NCBI GenBank assembly: GCA_024811115.1
Contig: JAKOGH010000654.1
Location: forward strand, 80,099-144,098
Origin: Terana coerulea
Lineage: Eukaryota > Basidiomycota > Agaricomycetes > Polyporales > Phanerochaetaceae
Reading direction: 5' to 3'
Length of the DNA: 64,000 nt
Numbering within the stretch: the stretch's first letter is position 1; every line of letters begins with the position of its first letter. Position numbers and translations under genes: made by a program. Under the pieces are notes generated by a model. That model did no database searches, was not told the origin of the DNA, and worked only from the letters and a program-made list of their open reading frames with translations. Positions 35,859 to 49,600 of the stretch are shown piece by piece.

Positions 35859-37118
35859 TGCGGCTTATGAATGACTCGCGATCGTATTTTATTGGGAACA
35901 TGAATGCCCCTGTGATGCAGGTCAGCAGGGAATATACATCTACGATCGTCGCCTGGCCGTGGAAAGCAATTCGAAGTGTCAAACCGGTGAAACTCTGAAT
36001 TTATTAGGGTCTGTAGGCTCTGGGGCATGAACAAATAGCTGGCTTGTCAAAAGCCACTAGGTTGCGTGTTACTCTCCACATAAGTCTCATGCGATGGCCA
36101 CTCTTACAACGCTTAGGCTGTGCCAGCCTGCTTCATGTGAGTGGTTTTCAACGCTTTGTACTTGTCATTGTTGCTGCATTTGTCTAGTAAGGCTCAAGAA
36201 TAGTCGGCCTAGGGGCGCTTGAGGCCGTCTTGCGACTATTAAGATTGTCCGAGTGACAGGCATGCACATTTTCAGACCTGAACTACAGCTCCGGGCTCGA
36301 GGAGGATTACTGGATAAAGCTTCAATGCCGCGTTGAAGAGTGCCTAGGTGTGGTCATCGGTGGTCGCGGAAGTCCAAAGCCTCACGTTCATCGCCCTCAC
36401 AGCTGCGCCACCTGAATTTCATTGGCCTGTACTGTGTCGCAGCGGACATCGGACTGTTCCCCAAAGCACCTATTTCTCGTAAACTTGACCGTTGAACATT
36501 GGGCGTCAAGCGTTCCGATTCTTCCGTGAACTCATATGCCTCCGCGGAGGTGACGGTTGTGGGGTCAGAAGAACAGATTCAGGTACTAGCTTGCGCTAGA
36601 AGCCAATGATTGATAAGTGCCTTTTCATGCATCTCCGTGACTTGACTGTCGATTCAGAGATACTTACTCTTTGAGTCGTGCTGAAGAGGTTTGTGACGCG
36701 AATCTGTACATAATGTGGCTAAGCACAGCAAAACGATACACTCACGGTGAATATCATACTACAATCTCTTTCCGCTGCGACGGCCGCGGCACGCGTCCGC
36801 AGTCCTGCTTGGGAAGGTTTTATGTCGGTGCCACAAAGCCACCCTGGGCGCTTATGTTAATGAGTTTTCGGCAGCCGGTGTCAAGTGACGTCAGAGGGTG
36901 CTGGTTTTCTGTCTTCTTCTTACGCTCGGCACGCCGCAAAAATTCATTATTCCCATTTGCCGACGATCACACAAGGATGCAGCCGTTGTCGCAACAACCG
37001 AACCTCCACACCTCCCTTCGACCACCTCTCACCTTCCCACACGCGGGGAACTCGCCGCCCATACGACAGCGACGGCCAGCACACTCTACTTCTTCAGGCC
37101 CGCGACCTGCTCGCTGAG
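35859..37118. other. Intergenic region and 5' leader of the channel gene
   Basis: 1.26 kb. The reading frame of the channel is open upstream of its ATG to about 36885 without another ATG, so that part is leader or an upstream exon. The rest has no supported gene. Confidence 0.45.
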
Positions 37119-39771
37119 ATGCCCAGCTCGAGCAAGAACTCGGAATCTCCCACGGAAGACATCCCTCTGCGGAACAGAAGCAACAGCCCGAAGCATTTTG
37201 ACTTCGCTGAGCACAAGACTCACCTTGAAGACCTCCCCGACCCGGACAGAGAACGGCTCGTCGAGGCGACACGCACGTCCTCACATGACTCAGACACGGA
37301 CTCGGATGGCACGGAGTCCGACGAGGAGTTCGACTGGGATGCAGACGATGATGACAAGAGCATGCGCAAGGTCCAGCAGGACGCCTCCAACGCCAGGCGT
37401 GGCCGCGCCGTATGGCGCGCTTTCATGCGGCTGTCGAGAGTCCTGAGGACGTTAATCATTGGCATCCTCGGAGCGGGCATTCTGATCACGCCGCTGCTGG
37501 TCTTCCAGCTGCGCTTCACGAACACGCCTGGACGGGTGCAGGCGCACGTGTGGTCGCTGTGGTTGTCTATTACGTGGGCGGCGTGCTGTGGGACATACTT
37601 AATCGTGGATATTGCACCTATGGTCGCGCTGGGAATCTTTCGGTTATTCAGCCACAGGGTTGAGCGCATGCAAATTACAGTCGAGGTGCGCGGTGTGCCT
37701 ATGTTCGCTTGTTGAAAGCTGACATCACGCTCAATTATAGCTCACCTCTGCTGTCCTTGGCTGGCTGAAATTGGTGCTAGACGTTGTCTGGGCATGGATC
37801 GCATTGTCAGTCATCCTCGCAGTCTACAAGCCCCCTGGCACGTACTGGGTGATCATCAACCGTGTCATGCAAGCACTGTTCTCTGGTACCCTCTTACTAC
37901 TGGTGGAAAAGATCTTCCTCCGCTACGTCGCAATTAACTTCCACCGCAAGGCCCTCGCCGATCGGATAGTCGAGAACCAAACCGGATTGCGTGCGCTCGA
38001 CCGGCTCTCCAATGCCAGCCCCGTCCAGTCATCGCGCAAGCATCCCTATGGGCAGAACTGGAAGCGAGGCCACAAGCCCAGCAGCCCCTCCACGAATCAC
38101 TCGTTGAGCGCGAACGTGAGCGCACAGAGTTCGAGCACGAACTCGCCCGTCGTGGAGAAGCAGGACGTATTGGTGAAGGAATTGGCGAAGACGAAGCGGG
38201 AAAGCAAGGGTGCCGAGAAGCACCATCATCACCATCCACACATGCGACGGAAAAGGCCGATGGCGGCGGTCATCGTCGACGGGCTTGTGAAGAGCCAGAA
38301 TAAGGAAGGCGAGACGTTGTATTCCGCGAGCAAGCTTGCTAGGAAGCTATTCAGCACCTTGAGCAATGTTTACCCGCCAAGGGAACATCTTTTGGTGGAA
38401 GGTACGCTGCTCAGTTGGTCGATGTTTATATTAGACTAACTTTGCTCGGCAGATTTCTACCCTTATTTCAAGTCGACTACGGATGCGGTGAGTGTACAAC
38501 ATGTGTACAGTGTCTCAAGTTCCTGACTGCCCGATAGCAAGCAGCCTTTGCTGTTTTCGACAAAGATGGAAACGGCGACATTTCCAAAAGGAGATGCGCG
38601 AAGCCGTGCGGAGGCTTTATCGCGACAGAAAATCTATCACAGCAAGTTTGAAGGTACGTTTGTCCCCTCCTCTCTTCAAGGCGCATACACTCAATAATAA
38701 TCCGTATTCATAGGATGTCGGATCGGCTGTGGCAAAGCTTGACGCAGTGCTAGTTGCATGCGTCCTCATAGTCTTCACCTTCATCTGCTTGTTGATCTTC
38801 AACCGCACCGACACTATTGCATCCCTTGTCCCGCTGGCGACTATCATCCTTGGGTTTTCGTTCATTTTCGGGCACTCGGCACAAACACTGTTCGAGTCGG
38901 TAAGGGGCTGAGCTTCCACGCATACTGGCGATGTGGCTAACAGCCTATTTCTGTAGCTGATCTTCATTTTCTCGACACATGTGTTTGACGTGGGCGATTT
39001 GGTGATGATTGACGACCAGGTTTGTCGCTTATCCAGCTCACACAAGCGATCGTTTGCTGAGGTACCAATCTGCAGCCGCTGTTTGTGAGGGAGTTTGGCC
39101 TATTTTCGACGACATTTAGGCGAGTAGACGGCCAAGAGGTCATTGCCCCCAACTCTCTTCTGGCTGGCTCCAAGCTTGTGCACAACATTCGTCGTTCGAA
39201 CTCCATGTAAGCTCTTACTCCCCTGCCTTCATTGGGTGCTGTGTTCTAAACGCGACAATCCTTATGCAGGTGGGAAACAACAGAGCTTGTTGTCGCTTAT
39301 GACACACCCCTCGAGAGCCTCGAAGCTCTGAAGCGCAAGATGGAAGAATACATGAACGACGACAAGAACCGGCGCGAGTGGTCGAACATGACGCTCAATA
39401 TCGACAAGATGGAGTTCCAGAACGCGATCCACCTCGTTGTCGGCATGGAGCACCGCCCGAACTGGCAAGACTGGGGCGGCCGGTGGGCACGCCGCACCGC
39501 ATTTATGCGCTTCCTGAAAACGACGTGCGAGGAGCTCGACCTCAAGTACACGATGCCCGTGCAGCCGGTCATGCTACCCTCGTCGCTGCCGCCGGGCCTC
39601 GGTGGCGCGCCCCGCAGCCCGTACAGCCCGAGCCCACGCATCGCGAGCCCCAGGCTGCCACGGTTCCGTAGCCGGGATACGCTTGACATTCCGCCGATGG
39701 GCCATGAGTTCTCGGGGGCAGGGACGCGAGGAGGCAGGGCCTGGAGCGGCTGGGGTCGCAGTAGGCTGTAG
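37119..39771 (+). CDS. EF-hand mechanosensitive ion channel (MscS family, Msy1/Msy2 type)
   Basis: The first in-frame ATG (37119, MPSSSKNSESPTED) is chosen. An acidic, disordered N-terminus leads into membrane helices (TLIIGILGAGILITPLLVFQ and others). A charged loop with a His run (EKHHHHHPHMRRK) follows, then an EF-hand with canonical ligands (FAVFDKDGNGDISKREM) near 38560. The pore-lining MscS segment is LVPLATIILGFSFIFGHSAQ joined to the beta domain IFIFSTHVFDVGDLVMIDDQ, then LVVAYDTPLESLEALKRKM. The tail is Pro/Arg/Ser-rich. About 790 residues in seven or so exons. In fission yeast these channels sit in the ER and control calcium on hypo-osmotic shock. Confidence 0.92.
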
Positions 39772-40720
39772 GAAGATGGAATAGAATATGGAATGGCTGC
39801 ATAGCATGGACATAGAGAGAGCTGGCTGTCTCTGAACACTGACTCATCCGAACAGCATTGCTTTCCTGCTTTCGTCGTAGAGTTTATATTGTATGTACGA
39901 CTGAACGTACGCTTCATATAATATCTCAATATCTACATATATTAGATTTTCCGTCAGTATACTTTCTATTGCCGTCGGATTCACTACTGTAAGACAAGAG
40001 TCGTGAAACCAAGCCGTCGTTGTGAGTGGTGTGAGGTTAGGAGTTGTGGCCGATGGGCGCCACAAAGTTCGTCCGCGGCTATTGCCGAAGACACTTTATC
40101 TTTCGACTTTCGACACGACAACACTACAGAACTGGTATTACAGTACTAAGTAGTATACGTTGACAGAGGCGAAAAGGGAAAAGTCTAACTTATCAATTCG
40201 ATTACTAAACTAGAATTCTAGATCTTATGGGAAGAAGTACCAACGCTTCACTTATGACTCGGCTTTGAGGGCATACAGCTGTACGGTTTGCTGTCCTAGG
40301 AGTGTGAGTACACAATTCTGTTGGCGTTATCTGTGCATATGTTTAACCAGCCTCCTTACAGTCTGCTCACATGCTCGCTAGCAGAGGCAGTCCTAGCTCC
40401 TTCAGTGTGATTGACCGAGAAGACCTCCTGGCCTGTCGAACTCACCTTCCAGAAAGCTGCGCGCACCACAGTGCCTGGAGCCCCATCAGAGTTTGGTCAA
40501 CACGCTCTTGTGATTCTTATGACGAGCTCTGGCACCAGTGCTTCACGTTCTGTCGTCGTTCAACGCTTTCTCAACCATACAAAGAGGCCTACGTGGGCCG
40601 TCTACCCACATGCGCTCTACCCATCGTTGTACGCCGGTAGATTACCCACATCCAGGTGAGGCTTGCCGTCGTTCGCGCCATCCAAGTCATGAAATTCGAC
40701 CCGAGTGTGCTCAGATTACC
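39772..40720. other. Intergenic region with repeat copy
   Basis: 950 bp holding the repeat block 40052-40118 and AT-rich sequence around 39880-40250. The frames present show no motif. Confidence 0.5.
40052..40118. repeat. Short dispersed repeat, copy 1 of pair 40.05/43.89 kb
   Basis: Shares GGGCGCCACAAA, then CGGCTATTGCCG and CGACTTTCGACAC with 43885-43970 in the same orientation. Copy 2 has about 20 extra bases after the first block. The conserved layout in spite of the indel argues for common descent. Confidence 0.5.
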
Positions 40721-43084
40721 ATGCTGCGTTCCTTGCAAGCGGTTATCGTCTTTACGGGCGCGCTGCTCTTCTCGTCGGAGGCAGTAGGGAGCAGTAATTT
40801 CCTTTGACGTTACCGAAGGATTCTAGCGGCGTCGTCAGAACGTCGCAGACCGACTTCTGTCCTCAGTTTCCGGCATTGCATCCCCATAAGCATCACAAAT
40901 TGGATCTTGCGCTCGAGGACCATTACAAGACCAAGAACTTCACTCTTGCGGTCGCTGCCACTCTTGGCGCTGCCGTTCGTGTCCCGTATGTTGTCTTCTC
41001 TCACACACATCGCATGGGAGCTAACTTTGGTGTAAACGAAGAGATCGGAGTCATATGACGAACCTGGGCCCGTGGGAGAGGACCCGAGATGGGAGGTGTT
41101 TGCGAAGCTGCACTCTGAGCTTGAAAAACTCTTTCCTCTTGTGTAGGATATGCTTCAGATTCTCGATATGGTCATGCTGACGGAAATTGCAGGCACGATA
41201 AGCTGGAGGTCACTAAAGTGAACACTTACGCTCTCGTGTTTCATTGGCAGGGCTCCAACGACTCCCTCAAGCCCGTTTTGCTTACCGCCCATCGAGGTAA
41301 GCTTGAGTGTATTCGTATATGCAAGTCATCATTGACGGTGTTTGACATAGATGTTGTCCCGGTGGACCCAGCAACTGTCGACTCCTGGATTCATCCTCCT
41401 TATTCTGGCCATTTCGACGGTATGCCATACTGCATCACGTGTATAAACCGCGAATTCTAAACGCAATGTTACAGGCACATGGATTTGGGGCAGAGGGTCC
41501 GTTGACGACAAGTCTGATGTGATATCCCTATTGTAAGTGGAATCGATATAAAATTCAGGGTAATCCTCTGAAAATGTTGGGATTCTCAAGATACACTGTG
41601 GAGTCTATTCTGTCACAGGGATTTAAACCGGAGAGAACATTTGTGTTCGCGTTCGGTATAGATGAAGAGTCAGGCGGAAGGCAGGTGAGCCCTCTTCAAC
41701 TAACGCGTGTATTGCCAGCAATTTGACTTGGAATATCAGGGCGCGCGTAAAGTTGGAGAATATCTGGAGGACACATATGGTAGGTATGCGTTTGCAGCTC
41801 TTTTAGACGAAGGCCGTGCGTATATGATTCCTGCATCTGGTGACCCTCGCTAACTCCCGCCTTAGTACCGTTCAGTAACCCTTACGGAGACAACGTAATT
41901 TTCGCTCCTCCAAACACCGCTGAGAAGGGCTACCTCGACATCCGCATTCAGATATCCACACTGGGAGGGCACTCGAGTACTCCTCCCAAGCACACGGTGA
42001 GTGCCACCTGGAAGTTAGCGCAGCGCAATGTCTCACAGTGGGAATCAGGCTATCGGCATTCTCGCGGCTGCAATCGCTGAAATTGAAGCCCACCCTCAAG
42101 AGACCGCCTTGCGCCGTGATGGCACGCTGTCCCAGGAAGTCCAGTGTGCGGCTGCGTACGGCCCTGAATACCCCGACAACTTAAAACACTTGGCTAAACT
42201 TGCGATACATGACGACGACGCACTGGCAGAGCTCACCGAGGCGAGCTTGGAGTGGAATCCTGTGTCTGCCGCTGCACTGTGTACCACCCAAGCTGTCGAC
42301 CTGATCTCAGGTGACGTCAAAGTGAATGCTCTGCCCGAGAAGGTTCATGCCGTTGTCAATCATCGCATCGCAGACTACAGGTAAGCCATATGCATTTTCG
42401 TCATCCGTTAAAGTGGTATGCTTACTATGGAAAGCTCTGTCACGGAGCTACAGGAGCGCACTGCAAGGGTTCTAAGGCCAATCGCTCAACGCTTCGATCT
42501 GACACTGGACGCTTTTGGGAAGAACGTTACGGCGGGCAGCGGTAAGGGAGGGCACCTCGCGTTATCTGATGCATTCGGAACGGCGCTGGAGCCAGCCCCG
42601 GTTACGCCGACAGAGCAGTCGAGTGTTCCATACGCACTGTTCGCCGGTACCATTGTAAGTGCGATTGAAAGGACCGCACGCTATAACGGCAGCAGTGTTG
42701 TTGTACAGCCAACTTTGGCATTGGGCGAGTGTCTTGTGTTGGTCACAGATCCTTACTGAGCAAAGCAAGGCTGACGCACATTTTATTTAGGAAATACCGG
42801 TACGAGTACAGACTTGGTTTTCGTCGTGTGATGCTAATACCCATGGGCGTATAGATACGAAGCACTACTGGAACCTCACCAGACATATCTTCAGATATGG
42901 CCACACGCATATAGATGGCTTTTACAACAGGGCTCATACAATCAATGAAGGTACTTTGGCTTCTTTGCTGTGAACACATTCCAGGACGCTCACCTTGCGG
43001 ACAGCGATCAAGGTCGACTCGGTCATCGAGAAGATAGGCTTCCATACCAAGTTCATCTTGAATTGGGATGAATCCTCGGCCTAG
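40721..43084 (+). CDS. CPS1: M20 metallopeptidase, carboxypeptidase S type
   Basis: Starts MLRSLQAVIVFTGALLFSSE at 40721, a signal sequence/anchor. Frame must shift at the TTT at 40798-40800 (one T short) to continue into SGVVRTSQTDFCPQFPALHP. Catalytic elements follow over about eleven exons: LLTAHRDVVPVDP (zinc His and Asp), GRGSVDDKSD, FGIDEESGG (catalytic Glu pair), and the lid/dimer part ISTLGGHSSTPPKHT with GHSS. Then come AVVNHRIADYR and TKHYWNLTRHIFRYGHTHI. The end is ILNWDESSA. Vacuolar or secreted carboxypeptidase S releases C-terminal amino acids after glycine. The last exon junction near 42950-42997 does not close in phase without one extra base, so the C-terminus is inferred. Confidence 0.87.
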
Positions 43085-44330
43085 CGATGTCGTGAATCAC
43101 GAGCTATTGGGATGGTGCTTTCATCACATCTGTTTTGTCAGAATGCGTCATATTGCGTCGCGCTCAGGCATGTGTGCTGTGCTCGTAACCAATTCTCTCG
43201 ACATCCCTGACTCGAAAGTTCATAACAGCATATACATGTGGGGTGGTTGATGCGCAAAGGATGTGTCTCGAGCCTCCTTTCGGGACGTGCGCACCAGTCT
43301 GAGCTGCGGACCGATTGATCGTTACTTATTGCGAGGTTGGAATTCGTTACAGCCGTTTGCATAAGTCCGTGAAAGAGCGGAATTCTGACGGGTTTGCTTG
43401 GTCCTGTTTGGCTTACCCCGTGACCTGAGACACACACGCGTTTTGCACGCGATCCGTTCGCGTTTTGGACCAAAATCTGTTACAGAGGTACGTATACGTG
43501 TCTAGTTACTTGGTTGGAAAGCTGTCGCATATCTTGTGCCCTGTCTTGCATCTATCCGGGAGGGTAGGGCTTCAAAGTCGCGCTGACGCCCAACCCCGAA
43601 GATGCTGAATCTGATGAGCGCTTCTCAAGTCAGCGTCTTCATCCTCAGACGTTATTTCTCGTTGCTGCATCATCTTTGTTGACAAACTGCCCAAGTAAAC
43701 AAACATTTGCTCTCAGATTGTCTACTTGAGCTTGCCATATTATTTACACAATTATCCTGGTCCCAACCATGAGCAGGACTGTGCTTCTTGTGGGGACACG
43801 TGCAGTAGCCAAGCAGGGCCAAACAAATCCATCGGAATTCTGTGATTTCACGGACTTATGCAAAGGGCTGTACTGCTGATGGCCATGGGCGCCACAAACT
43901 TCAAAGATCGCCTAATGGTTCGCCTGCGGCTATTGCCGGAGGCACTCTGCCTTCCGACTTCCGACACGTCGATTTTTCGTGCATCTGACCTTGCCCTTGC
44001 CAGCACGGGGTCAAGATATTTCAGGAGCATGATACGCGCATCCTCCATAAAGCGGTTGAAGGAACTTGAATACCTCTTCCCGACCACACGAGCCTCGCAG
44101 TATGAAGACGGCTTATGGGTTCGCACAAGGTCTATTCTCGAGCGGGAACTTCGTTGCCAAACGTAATACTCACGTCGGCAACTCTTCGGGCTTCCGAAGA
44201 ACCCAGCAATACAGCGCCGTACACGGCAGGAAACACGCGGAGCTCTAGTCCTATATAATACCGAGTCATCGCAACAGAAACACGATGGACGGGGCCTGTC
44301 TCGTTGTCACCCTACTTCTTGCGATAGGTC
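43085..44330. other. Intergenic region with repeat copy
   Basis: 1.25 kb. It includes the repeat block 43885-43970 and an open frame 43858-44166 that runs across it. That frame has no motif and is probably not a gene. Confidence 0.5.
43885..43970. repeat. Short dispersed repeat, copy 2 of pair 40.05/43.89 kb
   Basis: Longer partner of 40052-40118 (see that entry). It contains the near-tandem CCTTCCGACTTCCGAC. Confidence 0.5.
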
Positions 44331-46127
44331 ATGACAGACGAACCATCCTCCCCGGGCAAAGAGATCGAAGGTGCAACCTGCCGACTCGACTACCGAGCTG
44401 GAGATACCGGGGCCAGGAGAAGCAGAAGTGCATCCCACTGACGGTGGTCAGAGGGCTTGGCTTGCCATGCTCGGGGTGTGAGTACACAGTCGAATGTGGT
44501 GCTTCTTGCCTTACATTTTTGTGCAGATGGATTATCTGCTTTGTCACTATAGGCTACTCCAGCTCCTTCGGAGTGTACCAAGCTCTGTACACCACCTCTG
44601 GAGCTGCTTCAGCTTCAGCTGTCAGCTGGGTCGGCTCCCTGCAGCTAAGCCTCACGTTCATGCTCGGCATCGTCTCTGGGAAGCTCTTCGACGAAGGTTA
44701 TTTTCATCATGTCGAAATCGGCGGAGCTGTGCTCTTCGTATTTTCGTACGTAATCTGCTACAACTCGTGTCAGTATAACGCGGCTATCTTACCCAAATAT
44801 GCCGCAGGTTGTTCATGCTCTCGCTCGCGGATATGAGCAAATACTATCAGCTGCTCTTGACGCAGGGCGTTGGCGCAGGCATCGGCGGTGGTATGATGCT
44901 CGTGCCCTCTGTGTCTATGCTGGCACATCACTGGCATCGGAGACGAGCTTTCGCCATGGGGATTAGCTTCATGGGTACATTCCACCGTTGCTACACCCAA
45001 ACTAAAACTTGCATCGCTGAACCCTCAATCCCTTCACAGGATCGTCTATTGGTGGGATTGTATTTCCCATAATGACAAACCAACTGTTCCATGGCAAGGC
45101 TGGTTTTGCATGGGGAGTTCGCGCCACCGCCTTTCTGTGTCTAGTTCTACTTGTTGTAGCGAACTGCTTGATGTCTACAAAGGGCACAAATGCATCCAAA
45201 CAACGTAGCAGACCGAAAGTGAATATAAAGCGGGTACTTACAGACGGCCCTTACATGATGCTTATTCTCGGGTACGTCTGCACTGCGTCTGCTTCTTATG
45301 ACAAGTGACTAAATCGGCTTCAGAACTTTTCTTGTATTATGGGAATGTATATGCCTTGTGAGTACTTCTTGGGAGCGTCTCAAAATTTTGTCTGAGCATG
45401 GAAGCAGACTTTTACTTGCAATTATTCGTCTCCCTTCACGGGCTCTCGTCAACGTTTGCATTTTACACTGTACGTACCCATCTGGTACATCTACTTTATG
45501 CACTTACCGTGTTGTATTCAGCTCGCGATTCTCAACGCTGGATCCATCCCAGGCCGCACCGTCCCAAACCTCATGGCTGACAAATTTGGGCAGCTCAACC
45601 TGTTCTGTCCAATGGCCTTGGTTACTGGATGCCTGATCTTCGCCATGCTGGGAGCAACTAGCGTTGCAGGAGCGGTCGTGTTTGGGTTGCTGTATGGATT
45701 TTTCTCTGGTGGCTGTGAGTGCCTTTCCCGCTCCCGCGACCACGAGCTCACATGGCAGTTGGTGCAGATATTGCGCTACTTCCTTCAACCATCGCCATCT
45801 TGTCGCCTAACATGGATGAGATTGGGTGAATTTCATTGGTTCTTTTTCAGCGGAGGTCTAAACTTACGAGACACATAGGCTTCGAGTTGGTCTGGCGTAC
45901 TTCATTATCTCATTTGCAATCCTCACCGGCACCCCGATATCTGGAGCGGTTTTCGCAGGCGGTAACTGGCAAGGTCCAGTCGTGTTTAGTGGAGTAAGCA
46001 ACGTTCACACCTTTCCTCGCATGTAAATATGCACTAATTATTTTCTGATCAGGTTGTTGCGATCGCTGGGTCTGCGTTCCTTCTTGCTGCTCGACAGCTG
46101 TACCTGAAGAAAGTCGGCAAAGCCTGA
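44331..46127 (+). CDS. MCT-type MFS transporter (monocarboxylate-transporter-like), copy 1
   Basis: Starts MTDEPSS at 44331. Frame must drop one base in CCCC 44350-44353 to enter the usual acidic N-terminus that leads to GGQRAWLAMLG. Typical MCT segments follow: GYSSSFGVYQALYTTSGAA, WVGSLQLSLTFMLGIVSGKL, YYQLLLTQGVGAGIGGG, IGGIVFPIMTNQLFHGKAGF, AGSIPGRTVPNLMADKFGQ, GLLYGFFSGG and FAILTGTPISGAVFAGGNWQ. The stop is at 46125-46127. About 430 residues in eight or so exons, with 12 expected spans. Fungal members carry short-chain acids, riboflavin or pathway products; the substrate cannot be read from the sequence. A second, inverted copy lies at 61.4-63.3 kb. Confidence 0.85.
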
Positions 46128-46601
46128 GCGCGGCTTTGATTGGCTGTCTCAATCTCTCTGGAGGAGGTGAGATTCTCATATATGAAATTTGCTACTATGC
46201 TGCAGGCCGTAAATTCTTTTTATTTCTGTTGCCGCGCGAGCAGTTGCGGACTGCATACTTCGATGAATTCACGACAGGTGCATGGTGTAGGAAGAATGAG
46301 CATCTTGTACATCACGTATATTCCCCAATTATTCCCGGAGGTCATGTCGGCATGGGTTGTAGCATATATCTCGCATTAGAAGCGACCATGGCGAGCTGCT
46401 TTTAGCCATAGTCGAAAGAACGACAAAAGTATAAGTACTTGCGCACAATGTGGCCCATGCGAACACCCTGACTGGCCCAAAATGGCATGCAGAAGCTTTG
46501 GCGCGTCTGGCCACGTGGTCCGTGCATACAACCGCGCTTCTTTGGTCCTGCCGCTTTTCCAGTCCCACGACCGCGTCGCGTCGGCCTAGCATGCGACTAC
46601 C
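46128..46601. other. Intergenic spacer
   Basis: 474 bp between the transporter stop and the ligase start on the same strand. Nothing recognisable was seen apart from presumed 3' UTR and promoter. Confidence 0.45.
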
Positions 46602-49600
46602 ATGAACGACGGCGAATTCGAGCACTCAGACGTTTCGTTTACCTTGTACGCATGTTTTACAGCGGGGGACAGTCATACGGCGCTTTCTGACGCTTTACTC
46701 AGTTTTGTGTCGCTCGTTGACCAGTTTGCTGCGGTCGAACCCAAGCAGGTAGGGCAACCGAAGAACCACAGAGCACATCAAGAGTCCAGATATGTCAAAA
46801 CGCTTGAGAACTGGGTGAAGTGTGCCCGCGAACGGTGCTCACCATTACCCTCTGGAACCAGCGCCACATTCTTCCAACTATTCTTCCCTGAGGAGGACTT
46901 CTCCCGCAAGTACGGGCTGCAAGAGACGCGTTTGGCGCGGTATCTCTCAGGGATATTCTCCGGCTCGTGTGCAAGTACCTCGCGAGGCGTGTCGCTACAG
47001 AACTGGGATCAGGAAAACGCGACGGGTTGTCTAGGTCGCGAAGTGGGGCGAATGCTCGAAAACACGTCCGTAGTAAGTGTGCAAACTAGACGTAATCAAC
47101 TCGAGCTTTTTCTTATGTCCCCCAGACAAACGAAGATACCAGAAGTCTTTTGGAGATAGATCTCCTTTTGTGCGAGCTTGCCTCCACTTCAGCTTTCTCC
47201 TCCAAATCCGTTCGCACATCCTTCCCCTCTCGCCGAAAACCACGGGATATCCTACAGGAACTCTACTCAGAGGCCTCCCCTTCTTCTGCCGCCCTTATCA
47301 CACAGATCATCCTGAAGGATATTCGCCCATTGCTTTACCCCCTGAAGGCCACCAACTACCATGACCAGTTAATGAGGTACAACTCCAAAGCTGTCGCTAT
47401 GCTTACAAAAGAACAAGCCATGAAAGTCTGGGATCCTACTGGAAGGCTCTCACAGGCCTTCCGAGCTCGGGCCTCGCTCGTGGAAGCCGCAGACGCCTTT
47501 GAGCACGGCGAAGAGTATGTCCGCCCGACTGTTGGTCTACCCCATCCCCGGTACGCCGGGTGCTCTTGCAAACACCTTCGTTTATTAACGGGACTTTACA
47601 GGTACCGAAATGCGTCAAAGGGTCAGGACTGAAGTATTGTCTCAATCTTCTGCGGGAACCCAGTAGGGTCTGGGCGGAGACAAAATACGACGGTGAACGC
47701 GCGCAAATCCACGTGGAAGTGGATGAGTACGGGAAGTCCAAGATCACCATCTTCAGCAAGAGCAAGCGTGACTCGACTCTCGACCGCTTTGCAGTGCATG
47801 GGTTAGTGGCTTACTCACTAACCAGGACTGGCCCTTGACTGTATGCGCTGGTTTAGGATCATACGGGAGGCTCTGAATCTACCGGATCCTAAAGAGGTAC
47901 TTCAATGTGGCACGAAATCGCCTCCTCGAATTAGGGTCAACGTTGTCTTGGAGGCAGAAATGGTTGCATTCTCGGCGGTGCAGAACCGGGTCGATGGTAA
48001 GCAAGCGTGGTCACACACAGGTCGTATAGCAGTCTTAACGTTTATACCGCAGAATTCTGGAGAATAAGAAGCCTCATAGCCTCTACAGCAGTGGGAGTGA
48101 GAGGAAGCGGATACAAGAAGCCAGAAACGCAAGAAGATTGGTATATCCCCATTCCTACACCTTTGTCCCCACATGCTCACTTCAACAAGGTCTCAGTCCT
48201 CTATGACATCCAATGCGTCCGACCAAGGCACTCGGCATCTCGCTCTCGTTTTCTTCGACGTCCTTATCCTTGACTCGGAGTCACTCATGCACCGGCCTTA
48301 CTCCTACCGCCGTTCCGTCTTGGAGTCCCTCATAGTTCAGCACCATGGGTACTCTATGCTTGTTGAGCGCGAGCCGATACCCATGACCACAGGAGAAGAA
48401 GCTTGGGACGAGCTGAGTCGAGTCATGAGGCGTATCAAAGGCAACCATGACGAAGGCGTCGTGCTGAAAGCCGAAGAGAGCAGGTATAATGACTATCGCA
48501 TGAGATGGATCAAGGTGAGCAGTTCGTAGATATTGGAAGACGCGCCGTTACTAACATTGTCACCACAGCTCAAGACAGACTACATTCCTGGCTACGGTCA
48601 GCCCAGCTGCTTTCGAAATTGAACTTGCTCCGATACTGAGAGCTGCATAGGCGACTGCATTGACCTGGTACTGTTGGGTGCCGGATGGGACAAGAACAGA
48701 GCTCGAGATTTGTTAGGTGAGTTTGTCACACACTGCTAATGCATCTAACTCAACTAAAGCACTTTTCCAGTCGGCCCCTGTACATACACAACGTTCTACA
48801 TTGGTGCACTTTCCAATGTGAAAGCACTTGAGCAAGATGTGAGCATCAACATTCTGTACACCGGTTTAATCAATAGCTCACTGGATCATAGCCTGCTACC
48901 AAACCCGCCTTTGAAATTATCTTCACCGTGTCGTACGCCGAGAAGGGCAGAGAGCAGCTAGAAGACCTCAACTTCCTCATCAAGAACTCTGACACTGTCC
49001 CTTGGCACTCTGGTTCTCGCACAGTATGTCAGCCCTTCTCAGCCACAATGCCGCATCTGACAGTGTGATGGCAGACCCCTTCAGGTTTACCCTATTTATT
49101 CAATATTTATCATGGACTCGCACGACCTTCTGTAATGTTAGAGCGCCCCATTCTCGTTGAGCTCTTCGGCGGCGGCTTCACGAAAGCTCCGGGCTGTAAA
49201 GTATGTCCTTATTCTCTGCTTAGTTATCGGTTTCGCGCTCTGAACACAGCTGACGCACCCGGCAGTACTACGAACTGCGCTGGCCACGTATGACCAAGTT
49301 CCATCGTGCGAGCGAACGCTCGTGGCGCGACGGGTCCACCCTCGAAGAGTTCCAGCGCATCGCGCGGCGGGAAGTCGGCCGGGACCGCCCGTACAAGGAG
49401 CAGGACGACTTCTGCAAGGGGCTGTTTGGGAAGCCTCAGTCGCCCGGCGTTCGGAGCTCGCCCAAGCGGAAGGCGCGCGAGGACGAGTGGCAGCAGAAGT
49501 TTGAGGCGGCGGACGGCAAGGCCAAGCGCAAGAAGATGAAGGTGGACGACTCGGGCGCGTCTGCCACCACAGAGAGGGTGCGGGCTGTGGAGATCGACGG

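Noticed and set aside
43858..44166. Plus-strand frame of 102 codons across a repeat block
   Set aside because: Its first third is repeat sequence also found at 40.05 kb where the frame is not kept; no motif.
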